Source: Perkinsus olseni
Taxonomy: Eukaryota > Perkinsozoa > Perkinsida > Perkinsidae
Direction: 5' to 3'
NCBI GenBank assembly: GCA_013115135.1
Contig: JABANP010000560.1
Coordinates: 1-32,517, forward strand
DNA: 32,517 nt
In this document: positions 20,332 through 30,400 of the stretch, in pieces
Position numbering within the stretch: the first letter of the stretch is position 1
Layout of the letters: each line of letters begins with the position of its first letter
The notes under the pieces: model-generated
Seen by the model: only the letters and a program-made list of their open reading frames with translations
What the model was told of the DNA's origin: nothing
Databases searched by the model: none
Program-made: the position numbers and the translations under genes

Positions 20332-22715
20332 ATGGAAACAGTATCAGACCATGGCAACGCCGCCGGGTGGAGGCTGCCGCTCGCTGAAGGTTGAGCTCCT
20401 TCGGTATCGGTAGGTGTTAGTGCCTCTCTCGTTATGGGGGTCGTTGATCGGGCGTTCGAACCGTGCTGAACATAAGGACCTTTCTTCTTGTCGTTTAGTT
20501 CTGTCCAGCAGGTATGTACTCTCTCGAGCAGTCGATGGATCCAAGCTGAAGGAGCTGAAAGCGAGCTCAATTTGGAGGGAATATGTCCAGGCGTACGAGA
20601 CTCATACCACACCTTTCGATATTCAACTGCATGATGTGACGGAGAGAGCCGTTCACGCAGAGACTGGTTCCATCGCGGATATTTTCCGCTTGGCGACGTC
20701 CCACGCCCTGGTCGGGTCGAAGAAGGCAACAGAATTTTCGGAAGGGTTCGGTGCCAGCATGCAAGCTGCAACGATCGGGGAGCTCACGGAGGTTCTGTGG
20801 TGGATGGCTGATTCGGATTCGAGGGCACAGCTAGAGGTGTCAGTAAAATCAGGCGGAGCGAAGCAGAATTGGTTGAATAATGAAGAGGTAGTTGGCGCGG
20901 TGTGTGACGCTTTGGCCGAGAGGTTACCGGTGGCCCTGCGGGCTCTGCATGAATCGAGTCGTAAGCGGGCGGTGGTATGAGGATGTTTTATCGGTGTGTA
21001 TAAGGGTACTTGGCGCCTTGGGGAATCTTAGGTTGAAGCGTGCATGTCGTGAGGGCGAAAGATTCGAGCGTTGCTTGGATGCAATATATGAAGTGCTTGA
21101 TGCTTGCGCTAAAAAACGCAGCTTTCCGGGGGACGTGGTGGGTCTGTTGGCGGCCGCTTGCGCGAACTTGACGCCTTTGGGAAACTCTATGCGGAAAATC
21201 GGCCGACTTTTGAAAGGCTCGGCTATCAGCCGAGTGAAGGAGCTCACGGCCACCGAGCTAGTCGATGTGACTTGGATGGTATCTTATGTGCATGCGTGCA
21301 CGGATCAAGGATTTCGTAAAATAATGGGAGCGTATCTTGAAACGGTTTTGTTCAGCAGCTTGAGTGCTCAAAAGATACCCGAGTATTCATCTATGCTGGT
21401 TCGGATGATGTTGACCTTCCCGAGACATGCAAGGTTGAAGATACAGATATGCCAAGTCATCGAGGTGGTGGAAGGAAGGGAGTCCTTGGACGTTTATGGG
21501 GGCGCTTTGGCCTTGAAGGCAGTGGGAAAGGATCTTCGGAAAGAGACTAGGGAGGAACTGATAAAAAAAGTGAAAAGGAAAATCACTTCGCTCCGCCCGA
21601 ATGAGTTTGCCTTAGCGATTTCGTCCGTAGCCGATTTTGCTACCATTGTTGATACGGTGGAGACGGGCAGTAGGATGATCGATTATGTGGGGTCGAAAGA
21701 TTTGCCAAATCTTGCGCGTGCGTACGGAGAATCTTTTTGGGAGGTTAAGCTTGCGAATGATGGGCGGTACGAAGATATGGGACGCGACCCGATAGAGCAC
21801 TTCTTCAAGCGTCTGCTGTTTGCTATGGTGGAGAGTATCCAGAATCTTCCCTGTGCGGGAATATCTTTGATCTTGTTCGCAACAAGGAGGTTGAATTTGG
21901 ACGTGGATCTTCTCGGCGAGCATCTACCGGCCATTGCTCGCAGACTGGAAGTTGCTACGTACCCACTGGAGCAAAAAATTCCGAAGTCGGTTATAAATAA
22001 CCCGTCCAAAATCGATCACGTGATCGATTCAGAACCATCCATGACTCTTGGCTCCCTGGTGGATCTGTTGTGGGCAGTAGCTCGGCCTACTTTTATTGGC
22101 GTTTCCGCGGAAGAATACGAAAATCGGGAATGGAGTTTCGAAGCTGCTATTGAGAAGACGCTGTACATTCTAGCCACACAAGACTCGCCAGAAATGAAGG
22201 CGGATCAGATCGGAAGGCTTTGGGAGGTCCTCGCGCGAGTCGCAGAATTTAGGAATTTTTTGGGAGGAAAGAAACCGCTTTTACGTCCAGGAGCGCTGAA
22301 AGGAGCGCGAAGGACTACCGCTCTGAGGATGGCGGAGCTTTCTCTGGAGGATATCTTCTTCTCTGTGTCGCTCATGCTTCGAGTTCATAAGCTATGTCTG
22401 GAAGTAGTGGATGGAGTGGTACTCGAGATGGTCGTGCTTGCGGTCGTCAGGTTGGATCCGGTGGCCCGACCGGGGAAGGAGGAGCCCTCGGACGGGCTAG
22501 ACGCCGCCGCCGGGAGCTTGCCGTTCTTAGAGGTCCCCACGGAAGATTCGTCAGAGTGCGTGCGCGTCCATGAGGACGTCGTCCGGTCGGTTATTGAAGA
22601 TTTGGAAGGGGGCGGGTGCCGGGTATGTGCGCTTAGAGATGCTCTCCGGGACCACGGCTTTGAGAGACAGGCTGAGGTCCTCTGGGAAAATATTAGGGTT
22701 GAATACACCGGCTGA
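20332..22715 (+). CDS. Large all-helical repeat protein (OPR/HPR-like), one frame break
   Basis: Exon 1 (20332-20389) starts METVSDHGN and splices in phase 1 (GTTGAG donor; acceptor with a long pyrimidine tract ending GTTTAG) to a large exon from 20499. The frame runs to a TGA at 20978-20980. The obviously continuous protein resumes one frame over and runs to 22713-22715. The joined product would be about 760 residues. It is almost entirely alpha-helical. A loose recurring motif of the form (E/S)LxxLxWxxA is visible: IGELTEVLWWMAD, ATELVDVTWMVS, LGSLVDLLWAVAR, ADQIGRLWEVLA. Such helical arrays occur in organelle RNA-binding proteins of alveolates (octotrico-/heptatricopeptide type); that role is inference. 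I found no intron of the right length across the break at about 20940-20980, so a one-base error or a damaged allele is likely. Confidence 0.65.
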
Positions 22716-23176
22716 GCTTTGGTCATCGGGGAGGGTAAGAAGGGGGTGAGGGGAGGACCGCATGACCCGCCGCGTGATAGATGGTTGGTCGTGATGGTGG
22801 GGCTGTTGCGTTCAGTGTGAGGAGGGTGACGGTTATACACTTGGCTTTGTGGACGCACCTTATGTCTGTCAAATATGAATTTCACGTAGTAAAGTATGTT
22901 TCTAGTTTTTTCGTGGAACTTCAATGGACGATGGGAGTATGAGCATTGCTATCTGTCTCTGCTGCCGCTTGCTACAGCAGAGCGTTCTACAGATAGTCGA
23001 CGAAGAAGATAATTCCGGAATTGTGCAGAGTTGTTATATTTTGCATCTTGTCGGAAGAAGGCAGGATCAGCGATATAAAAATTACCATTTCAAGTGGTTA
23101 CAACATTGGCCTCGGACCCTAGAGCTCCTGGGCCGCAGATGATTGACGGAAAAATTAATTTCGGCATTCATTGCAG

Positions 23177-23403
23177 AGTTGATACATTTCCCTCGGATGT
23201 TGAGATGGTCCAGGATACGCATGATCCACAACTACGCTAAGACGAAGGTGGATGAACAGTTGTCCATCACACGGAAGCCCTGTCCTGACTACAAGCCTGG
23301 TAGTACTAGGAGGCCGCAGAGGTTCCGTCACGCGGACTGGGCGACTCTGGAAGACATAGTAGATAAGAATGTGGTGGTGGGAGAAAGAGATTATTACTTC
23401 TGA
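23177..23403 (+). CDS. Hypothetical terminal exon, unknown function
   Basis: After a TTCATTGCAG acceptor the frame encodes a basic, Arg/Lys/Pro-containing segment (LIHFPRMLRWSRIRMIHNYAK, then KPCPDYKPGSTRRPQRFRHAD) ending VVVGERDYYF and TGA. The same frame is open upstream to 22924 apart from one TGA at 23140-23142. A second start (ATG 23138) gives a different short frame over the same bases. Composition looks coding, but I do not recognise the product or find its upstream exons. Confidence 0.3.
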
Positions 23404-24285
23404 CACCGTTTCCTCGTTGCTTTGAGATTGTATGGGAGAGGTCGCCGAGCCTCTCCGCAGGACCTAAAAGGCTTGTTTACTTTCATTCCGTTTCCCTTCC
23501 TGCAGCTAGGCAGTGAATCGTGGGGCTTCTCTCAGGTAAGAATCTACTGTCATACCCGATGGAGCGGTGCAAGACAGTGAAGGGGATACCATTTTACGGT
23601 AAAAGATACGACCCGTACATGAAGCCACCGACGGTAGGAGGCATCAGCAGCTGATGTCGTTGCTTCCTCTTTCCTTGGTGCGCGGAGTCCTGTTTCCAGT
23701 GGACCTCAGCAACAGTCTTCTTTGGTGGGGTTTTTGAGAGGGAATTGGACGCGTGTGACGGGGCAACTCACGCGAGTCACAAGTTCAACTTCTATCGACA
23801 GCCTTGACGGCGGCCGAACGAGCAACTGGTGGTCTTCGAGGCAATAACAATAGACTGATGCTAGTACGAAAATCAGCCTCCACGCTTTTGTCCATCATAC
23901 CAAAATTTACGATCATCTTCGCTCGAGATTAGTCTTGTAATTCCCGGTATTGCCGAGAAGGGATCCACACTACTTCAATCTAAGATCGATTCCCATCCGT
24001 TGTTTCGTATCTTCAGTCCAATAGACGCTACAGGAAGCCCGAGCCACGACCGGAGATCAAGACAGACTATACCGAAGATGATATGCATGAGATGTTGGGG
24101 AAATATCGGTAGTGCGCTGGGGGTAATTTTGGGGATTTTGGCATCGCGAGGAGGTCCAGAGTGAACGTCGGGGAGTATCCTAGGTCGAACAAGGCAAGAT
24201 ACGGGAGTAGTTGATGCATCACTGGGTAGATAGAGATTGAGAAAGTGACAAATGTTACTTTGATGACCAACCGCCGCACTAATCC

Positions 24286-24321
24286 AGGAGGTCCCACGGG
24301 GAATCGAACCTGGGACCTCCT
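24286..24321. repeat. 11-bp perfect hairpin enclosing a B-box-like loop
   Basis: AGGAGGTCCCA (24286-24296) and TGGGACCTCCT (24311-24321) with a 14-base loop. On the minus strand the loop region reads GGTTCGATTCCCC, a perfect Pol III B box. It resembles a tRNA T arm with an extended stem, but I see no A box in proper position. Confidence 0.7.
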
Positions 24322-24340
24322 CGCAGGGAGCAAGCTCCAG

Positions 24341-24358
24341 CTGCTGCTGCTGCTGCTG
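24341..24358 (+). repeat. (CTG)6 microsatellite
   Basis: Six CTG units, 20 bp upstream of a predicted exon at 24378. Confidence 0.9.
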
Positions 24359-24377
24359 TTTAGGTTTGAGATATCAG

Positions 24378-26729
24378 GCCACTTCCCGTCTGACGAGTTC
24401 GGATTCACAGCGGCGCCGTTCGAGAAGGAGATCTGGAAGGTCGCCGATGATCTTTACCTCAAGGGATGGATAAGAGTAAGCAGAGCCGTTGGACTCCTCA
24501 TGGTCAGCCGCGCCTTCCCCCGCGTCTCTTTGTCAAGCTCGGTGAGCATTGATAGATTCGTCAAAGTCGTATTGAGCTGGGTTGCGGATATCACCGGGCG
24601 GTCGATAGATTTTCCTCTGACACTTTCCAGTGTAAAAGATACCCGAATTTCGAGCCAAACAGTTGTACTCGTCATTGGCGCTCGTACTGCTACGGGACTT
24701 CGGTTTAGGTGCGTGAGAAGTTTGCCCAAGGAGAGCTGGGTGGTGATGTCAACGCCTTGTCGTACTTTCGGAAATGGGTCGAGCAGCAGCACAATACCTC
24801 TGGTAAGGCTGGGCCACTGGTCCATGGTAGTCGAGTTGATATCTTTTCCTTCGTGAGTCGGTGAGCGGCTTGAAACGCTCAGCGAGCGTTCCGTGTCATT
24901 CACCTATGTAGCACGTTGATGAATCACTTCAGTTGACTTATTCACAGCACAGCGAATATTCCGAGCAGTGATGTGCGGGATTCTATCTTTCGTCCACTTA
25001 ACGATTTCTCTCTATTATATAATTATTATGGAGTCATATTATCATATATCATATGTCGTATCATATTATCGTATTAGTGTTATTATTATATTTATTATTA
25101 TTATTTATTTGTTATTATTATATAGTATATGTTACTCTGCTTAATATAGAGTCAGTCACAGCTTATTATTGGAGCGAGGAGATGAACCGCTACAGCAGGC
25201 CGTGTCCTCGGTTGTTGTTCGATGAACCGACAAGGACGGGACAGAAACTTTTAACGCATATACAATCCGACTAGTCTGGTCGTCAAACACTCGACGACTC
25301 TCAGATATACATCGGTGACGCGCGAAATTTTGTGGCCGTTTCTGTCGTGGACCCGCGATGTGAACTTAATGGCCATAGCGGAGCGGGACGAAGATTCCTA
25401 TTACTTCATATGCCACGTATCGAAGTCACTGTGCGGCGTTCGATGATCGTACGGTGCGAGCTTCCCATAGAGTTGAAATCGGTATACGGGAGTAGGTGGA
25501 GGAATGCGAGGGGCGATGGTGGTTCGGCGGCCTTCACAGGTATTGATCTTCTGGCTTTGCCCCTGGCATGCCTTAGATTTATTATCCTCTACTAGGTGAC
25601 CCTGTGAATAAGGTCTTTAGATTATATCATTAACTTGGGATATGTATGCTCAGAGTAAAATTATTACATTACAGTGCTATCAAGTATATATTATTACTAT
25701 ATCATTCATATGCATTTTATTAACGCATTTCCTTCCTTTCTTTTCTTCGTACCATTTCCTTCCTTTCTTTTCTTCGTACCATTTCCTTCCTTTCTTTTCT
25801 TCGTACCATTTCCTTCCTTTCTTTTCTTCGTACCATTTCCTTCCTTTCTTTTCTTCGTACCATTTCCTTCCTTTCTTTTCTTCGTACCATTTCCTTCCTT
25901 TCTTTTCTTCGTACCATTTCCTTCCTTTCTTTTCTTCGTACCATTTCCTTCCTTTCTTTTCTTCGTACCATTTCCTTCCTTTCTTTTCTTCGTACCATTT
26001 CCTTCCTTTCTTTTCTTCGTACCGTTTCCTTCCTTTCTTTTCTTCGTACCGTTTCCTTCCCTTCAGGTGTTATCCATACCAGTCACTTCTTCGACGATAA
26101 TTACGGTATCAGCAAGCTACCCGCGCCAGTCTTGAAGTGCATCAAAGATATGCGACCGTACAGGAAGAAGAGGCTGCATGCTGGAAAGAAGCTCATCAGG
26201 AAGGATGTGAGTGTAGAGCGACACGCACAGCGAAGAAAGTGCTTCTTGCGTAGAGGTGGGCGACAGTACGGGTACGGTCTAGTACGGTATGGGTACGGCT
26301 CCGTACCCGTACTACCCGTCGCAACGGTTCCCAAGTACCGTACTAGTACGCCGTACTCGAAGTACGGCGTAATTTAATACATGTATGCGTTGTTTAATAT
26401 ATTTAATACGTACTGATTCTCCGTACCCCTACTAGGTTGACAGTTTGAAACGTACTCCGTACCGTACTTTCCTCGACCCCAGTACGGTTGCCCAACTCTA
26501 TTCTTGCGTATCCGACGAAGTTTTATTCACCGCTCATGTGTGTGATTCATTTAGTCGGGGGAAGGTGGGATTTGACGGATCTTGTGATTTTTCTTGGCGT
26601 ATAATTTCCCGAAAAGATGGTACTGTTGTTACCGTTGTTTTTCAGTTGTCGCGCTACGAGGCCTACAGCAAGGCAGAGGAGCTGCGCCGAGAGAAGCTGG
26701 TCGACGAGGCGATGGTTCAGGACTATTGA
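24378..26729 (+). CDS. Multi-exon gene of unknown function (partly resolved)
   Basis: Three exons are supported. 24378-24475 follows ATATCAG and encodes HFPSDEFGFTAAPFEKEI, then WKVADDLYLKGWIR, with a GTAAGC donor. 26067-26206 follows CCCTTCAG and encodes VIHTSHFFDDNYGISKLP, then a very basic stretch (MRPYRKKRLHAGKKLIRKD), with a GTGAGT donor. 26646-26729 follows TTTTTCAG and encodes LSRYEAYSKAEELRREKLVD, then EAMVQDY and TGA. The last two exons join in phase 0. Connecting the first to the second needs at least one more exon in 24476-26066; a frame near 25366-25435 (MAIAERDEDSYYFICH) is a candidate. The basic, then charged-helical C terminus would suit a small organellar or ribosome-associated protein, but no family is recognised. 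It is uncertain that all three exons belong to one gene. Confidence 0.45.
25010..25160. repeat. AT-rich low-complexity stretch
   Basis: About 150 bases made mostly of ATTATT and CATAT-type runs, within the presumed intron region. No gene signal. Confidence 0.7.
25726..26060 (+). repeat. 27-bp pyrimidine minisatellite abutting a splice acceptor
   Basis: Twelve complete 27-bp units (CATTTCCTTCCTTTC then TTTTCTTCGTAC) run from 25726 to 26049, with a partial thirteenth that runs directly into the CCCTTCAG acceptor at 26066. The last units carry CG for CA at the start. Because 27 is divisible by three, long open frames appear on both strands, but these only translate the repeat. Confidence 0.95.
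26260..26490. repeat. GTACGG-rich palindromic region in an intron
   Basis: Repeated short motifs GTACGG and CCGTAC on both strands (for example GGGTACGG and CCGTACCCGTAC) make a cluster of small palindromes in intron 26207-26645. It ends near 26485. It looks like a miniature inverted-repeat element or its remnant; no clear target duplication was found. Confidence 0.5.
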
Positions 26730-27417
26730 ATGCTCGTGTGATGGCCATGATGATGATGATGTTTCTGCCTTCCAGTCGTGTTCGTGCTTCTGTTGTAAAT
26801 CACTGCTTTCGGGTAGCGGTGGGACTTGGCGAAGGCAAGATACCCGGAAGGTCGACCCCCTGCTGACCCATATCGATGATGTGGTTGAGTTGCTGACTGC
26901 TCGGACGCCGCTACTCCTGCTGTGTGTATTGTGAGAAAGAAATCAAACATGAGAATTCTCAGCGCGAGTCTATTGACACGCTATTCCGTTTCAAGCTTGT
27001 TTTCCGTGGAGGATGGTGAAACGCTGAAATTGATGTCTTATTCTGTTGACTGCTGCGATTCTCTGAGGGAGGGGCGGTGGGCGAGGCTACCTCGTCGGCG
27101 ACGAAGAGAGGGACTGGTTGCGTCGATTTGAGTGTCGCTGGTACGTCGCATAGGACTTCGCAGCAGACCGAAATGCCGTGTGTGTGAGTTTATAGTCCAA
27201 TGCCGGTGCCGAGACAGACTCTTACCGATGTGCTCAGTTAGGGGCTCTGTGTAGCGATCGAGATGCAGTGTAATCAAATGCTTTGACTGGAAGGCCGTCC
27301 TTGAGCAAATTCCGACGTCACTGATCTCATCTCTCACGGGATATCTGAGTGGATTCATTTTTGACGATCGAGGATGCTCGGGCTTCACCTGTGTTCGGCA
27401 GGGTTGCGAAAGCGATA
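26730..27417. other. Intergenic region upstream of taxilin
   Basis: No gene seen. It holds a short (ATG)n run near 26747-26761 and dispersed repeat R copy 3. The taxilin promoter is presumably within the last few hundred bases. Confidence 0.5.
27178..27253 (+). repeat. Dispersed repeat R, copy 3
   Basis: GTGTGTGAGTTTATAGTCC followed by CCGGTGCC, GACTCTTACCGATGTGC and CTCTGTGTAG, aligning with copy 1 over about 75 bases with a small gap. It ends 165 bp before the taxilin start codon. Confidence 0.7.
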
Positions 27418-30400
27418 ATGACAGACTCGGCTGGAGCTCAGCCAGTTGACAGTAACGATCTGCCTTCCATGGCGAGGTGCCATCGGAAGCTGCTGAAGAG
27501 CGCTGAGAGGACGAAAGAGAAACTCACAGGGCCATCGAACGTCGCGATAGGTCGGGAAGGATGATACTTCGTTTGCGGGACATCGGAACTTGACTGCCCC
27601 CTTTCATGATGCACAGGAACTGAAATTCGGCTGCGTTCTGTTGTTTTGTTTCTCGACAAGTATTACGCTCGAGGGAAAGTTCGCTTCTCGAAAGCTGTCT
27701 ATGAGTGGTTTAGATCGTCATTCTGTTCGTGTGGAGGTGTGCTGGTCAGTTCGATGGGAACAGGATTCCGATACACTAAGCTGGAATTGACGCGGTCGTG
27801 GGCATAGTTCTGAATATGCTCGCTCACTGGGCTTTTACCTTTGCCGGCGATAGCTCAGGACAGATGACCGCATTGTGCTTTTTGTCTGTGAACTGCAGCC
27901 AGTACGCGTTGAAACGCGCAGAATATTGTCCCCATCCGCGTTTCTTGATCCGAACAGCAGAGGGAGTAAAGGAGAATTGCGCTCTGGGAGACGAGTCTTG
28001 CAGTGGCAGGATAAACTGCTCAAGTGTCCGACCCAGCGTACACAAATTATGATGGTGACAATTTTCAGGATGGCTCCTAGGCGTGGGACTCGACGGGAGG
28101 TTCCTTCTTGACCTCTATGTTGTAGGTGAGAAGTTGTGGAAGATCGTGGAGGAAGCTGTAAGAGAGCAAGATAGGACTGAGAAGCTGTATAGTGAGGAGA
28201 AGGCCATCAAGGACAAATGTAGATCAAATTTGGGGGAGCTGTTCACCGCCGCTGGCTGGTTACGTGGAGACGACGAAGCTTCCAGTGAGCTGCTCACTGT
28301 TCCCACCCGTTTTCCTGCGCTTTTGCAGCGGATCCACTAAAAAAATGCAACACCCGAGCCGTCTGAAACCCCCTCTTTTGCGGTTTAGCTTAGTCTCGTG
28401 GAAGCCTCCTATTGGAGATAGGAGTCCCACCATAGGGCTAGAGAAGTAATCTTGGCAACTTCTTGGATCTTGGGGTGCTCTTCCCCTCAGTCGTGCAGGA
28501 CTTGGCTAAGGTGACGGTGATGAACGAGAAACTCGAGAAGCTGTGTAAGGCGCTGCAGGAGGAAAACAGGAAGGTCAGGGAAGAGGCCAAGATGATCAGT
28601 GAGGGTAGGCAGAGACGTGAAGGGTTGCTCAATCAGCTGCCTCAACCGTACGGTATTAGCCCGTAGAGTGAGAGGACCACAAGATCATGTTGAGATGCTT
28701 GGGATAGCTAGTGTGACGGTATCACACAATTACTAGGGTAACGTGTATATCACGATCGAAGTGAATGTATCAGGTGAATTTTGAACTCGCATGATTCACG
28801 GCAAACGATGGTTGACAATATATGGCCCCTTCTGCTCCTCTTGGCAGCATTCGGACTAGCTGAGTAAAGCAACTCGAGCTCACCGTCAAGTTTCTATCGC
28901 ACTGGCCGGCTAAGGCGTCGGACTTGAAACTGGGACACACAATATATGGTGGTCGTTGTGCTATGACCAGCGCGTCATTCCTGTGATCACAATAGTGTGC
29001 TTCACTGATATGATAAACTGACGAGTTGATGATGTCAGTGCGTACAGATCATGAAGTACATAATCTGTGATATCTGCCGATTCATCATGATGTATATCAC
29101 TTGAATAAGAAACAAACGTTGTTGAGAACTGCAGCCGTCTATACTACCTCACGGCAACGAGGGAGTGATGAAACGGCGAGAAAGATATGGGGCGCGCTCC
29201 CGTGGCTAGCTAGTCACTTCGTGAGCGAACACAGTCCGCCGAGGGTAGACGATTCGTGAGTACTGGGCGACCATCCGTTGTTCTCTCGGATGAATATCAT
29301 AGACGTGCTGCTTTCCGCTGTTACTGTAGGAGTGGAAGAGAAACAGGAGAAGATGCAGAGAACGATCACTGAGGTCATGGGTGACTTTAAGAAGGAATGC
29401 GCGGATATGGAAGCTGAGAGGAAGAAGACTGAGGAGGAGAATGTGATGTGAGATCGATTACAGCGGAGCCTCGACATCCGATCATCGTCTTCCGATACTA
29501 GGAGAGCACCTCCGTCACGAAGGTGCTCTTCCAACATGTGGCATCTTTTCCGTTACACATGGTACTTATAGACAATCAAGTTTCGATCATCAGCTGCTTT
29601 CCGAAAATCATGATTTTTGCGTCGCCACGTGTTAGTCAAAGTTTCATTCATCAAGTGCTCCCGGAAGCGCTCGAAAGACTCGAACGGGCTGAAAGGAACA
29701 ATTATAATCATCGTTGTCAGGCTTCGGCAGAAGTTGAAGGGATTCCTCGAGGATGTCACTGAGCAGAAGAATGAGACTGAGACCAAACAGCGGGTGATGA
29801 GCGAGTTGTTGGAGCAGTTTAAGAACACGCACCAGGAGCAGAGTGAGGCCATCAAGAAGCTCTGCGGAGAGGTGAGGCGTGGTCTGCTACCGCATGCAAG
29901 GCGTCAGACGACGGTGGAAAGCAAGGCTTGGGTTTCGATGAGAAAAATCATATTGAACTTCTTTTCGGATGTTTTGGATCCCGTGTAGTAGAGGTCCTCT
30001 ACAACACACCTACTAGGACCTCTACTAGAGGTCTGCAGGCAATCATACTCCATGACGATGCGAGTTGTGAACCGCTCCGAAACTCAGGACTGTTATGTCT
30101 CCGATAGTGCGATCTTGTCTCCGAGTGCTCCAATCGTGAGGTCGGAACATTACGAGTTGGCTGAAAGTATTGCGCGCATCTAGCGCTGGAAACTTGCGTA
30201 CAAATATGACAGTCGTTGTCATGGAAGGCTAGGATGCCTCTTCTGTTCAGCGGGACTCGTTGATGTCATGTGTCAAGAAGCAGCGGGAGGAGATAGAGGA
30301 GTACAGCGCTAAGCTGGACGAGATGGGCGGGATATTCGGCAGGTCAACGGAGGCGCTTAAGAAATTAAAGTGAGTCGGGGCGATGCCCTCGCGGACCTAG

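Larger units (their letters stand above)
22716..24377. other. Region with one possible coding exon and no recognised family
   Basis: Apart from the candidate exon at 23177-23403, nothing here resembles a known product. It contains no tandem repeats until the small hairpin at 24286-24321 and the (CTG)6 at 24341-24358. Confidence 0.4.

Noticed and set aside
20961..21004. A 44-bp intron (GTAAGC...TAAG) to join the two frames of the helical repeat gene
   Set aside because: Its length is 2 modulo 3, whereas 1 modulo 3 is needed, so it does not restore the downstream frame.
22385..22924. 179-residue minus-strand frame, Ser/Thr/Pro-rich
   Set aside because: It is antisense to the helical repeat gene and has shadow-like composition.
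25642..26135. Long open frames of about 150 residues made of FPSFLFFVP or FLPFFSSYH repeats, and an antisense KERKEMVRR repeat frame
   Set aside because: They are translations of the 27-bp minisatellite, whose period is a multiple of three. They lie in an intron position and end at a splice acceptor.
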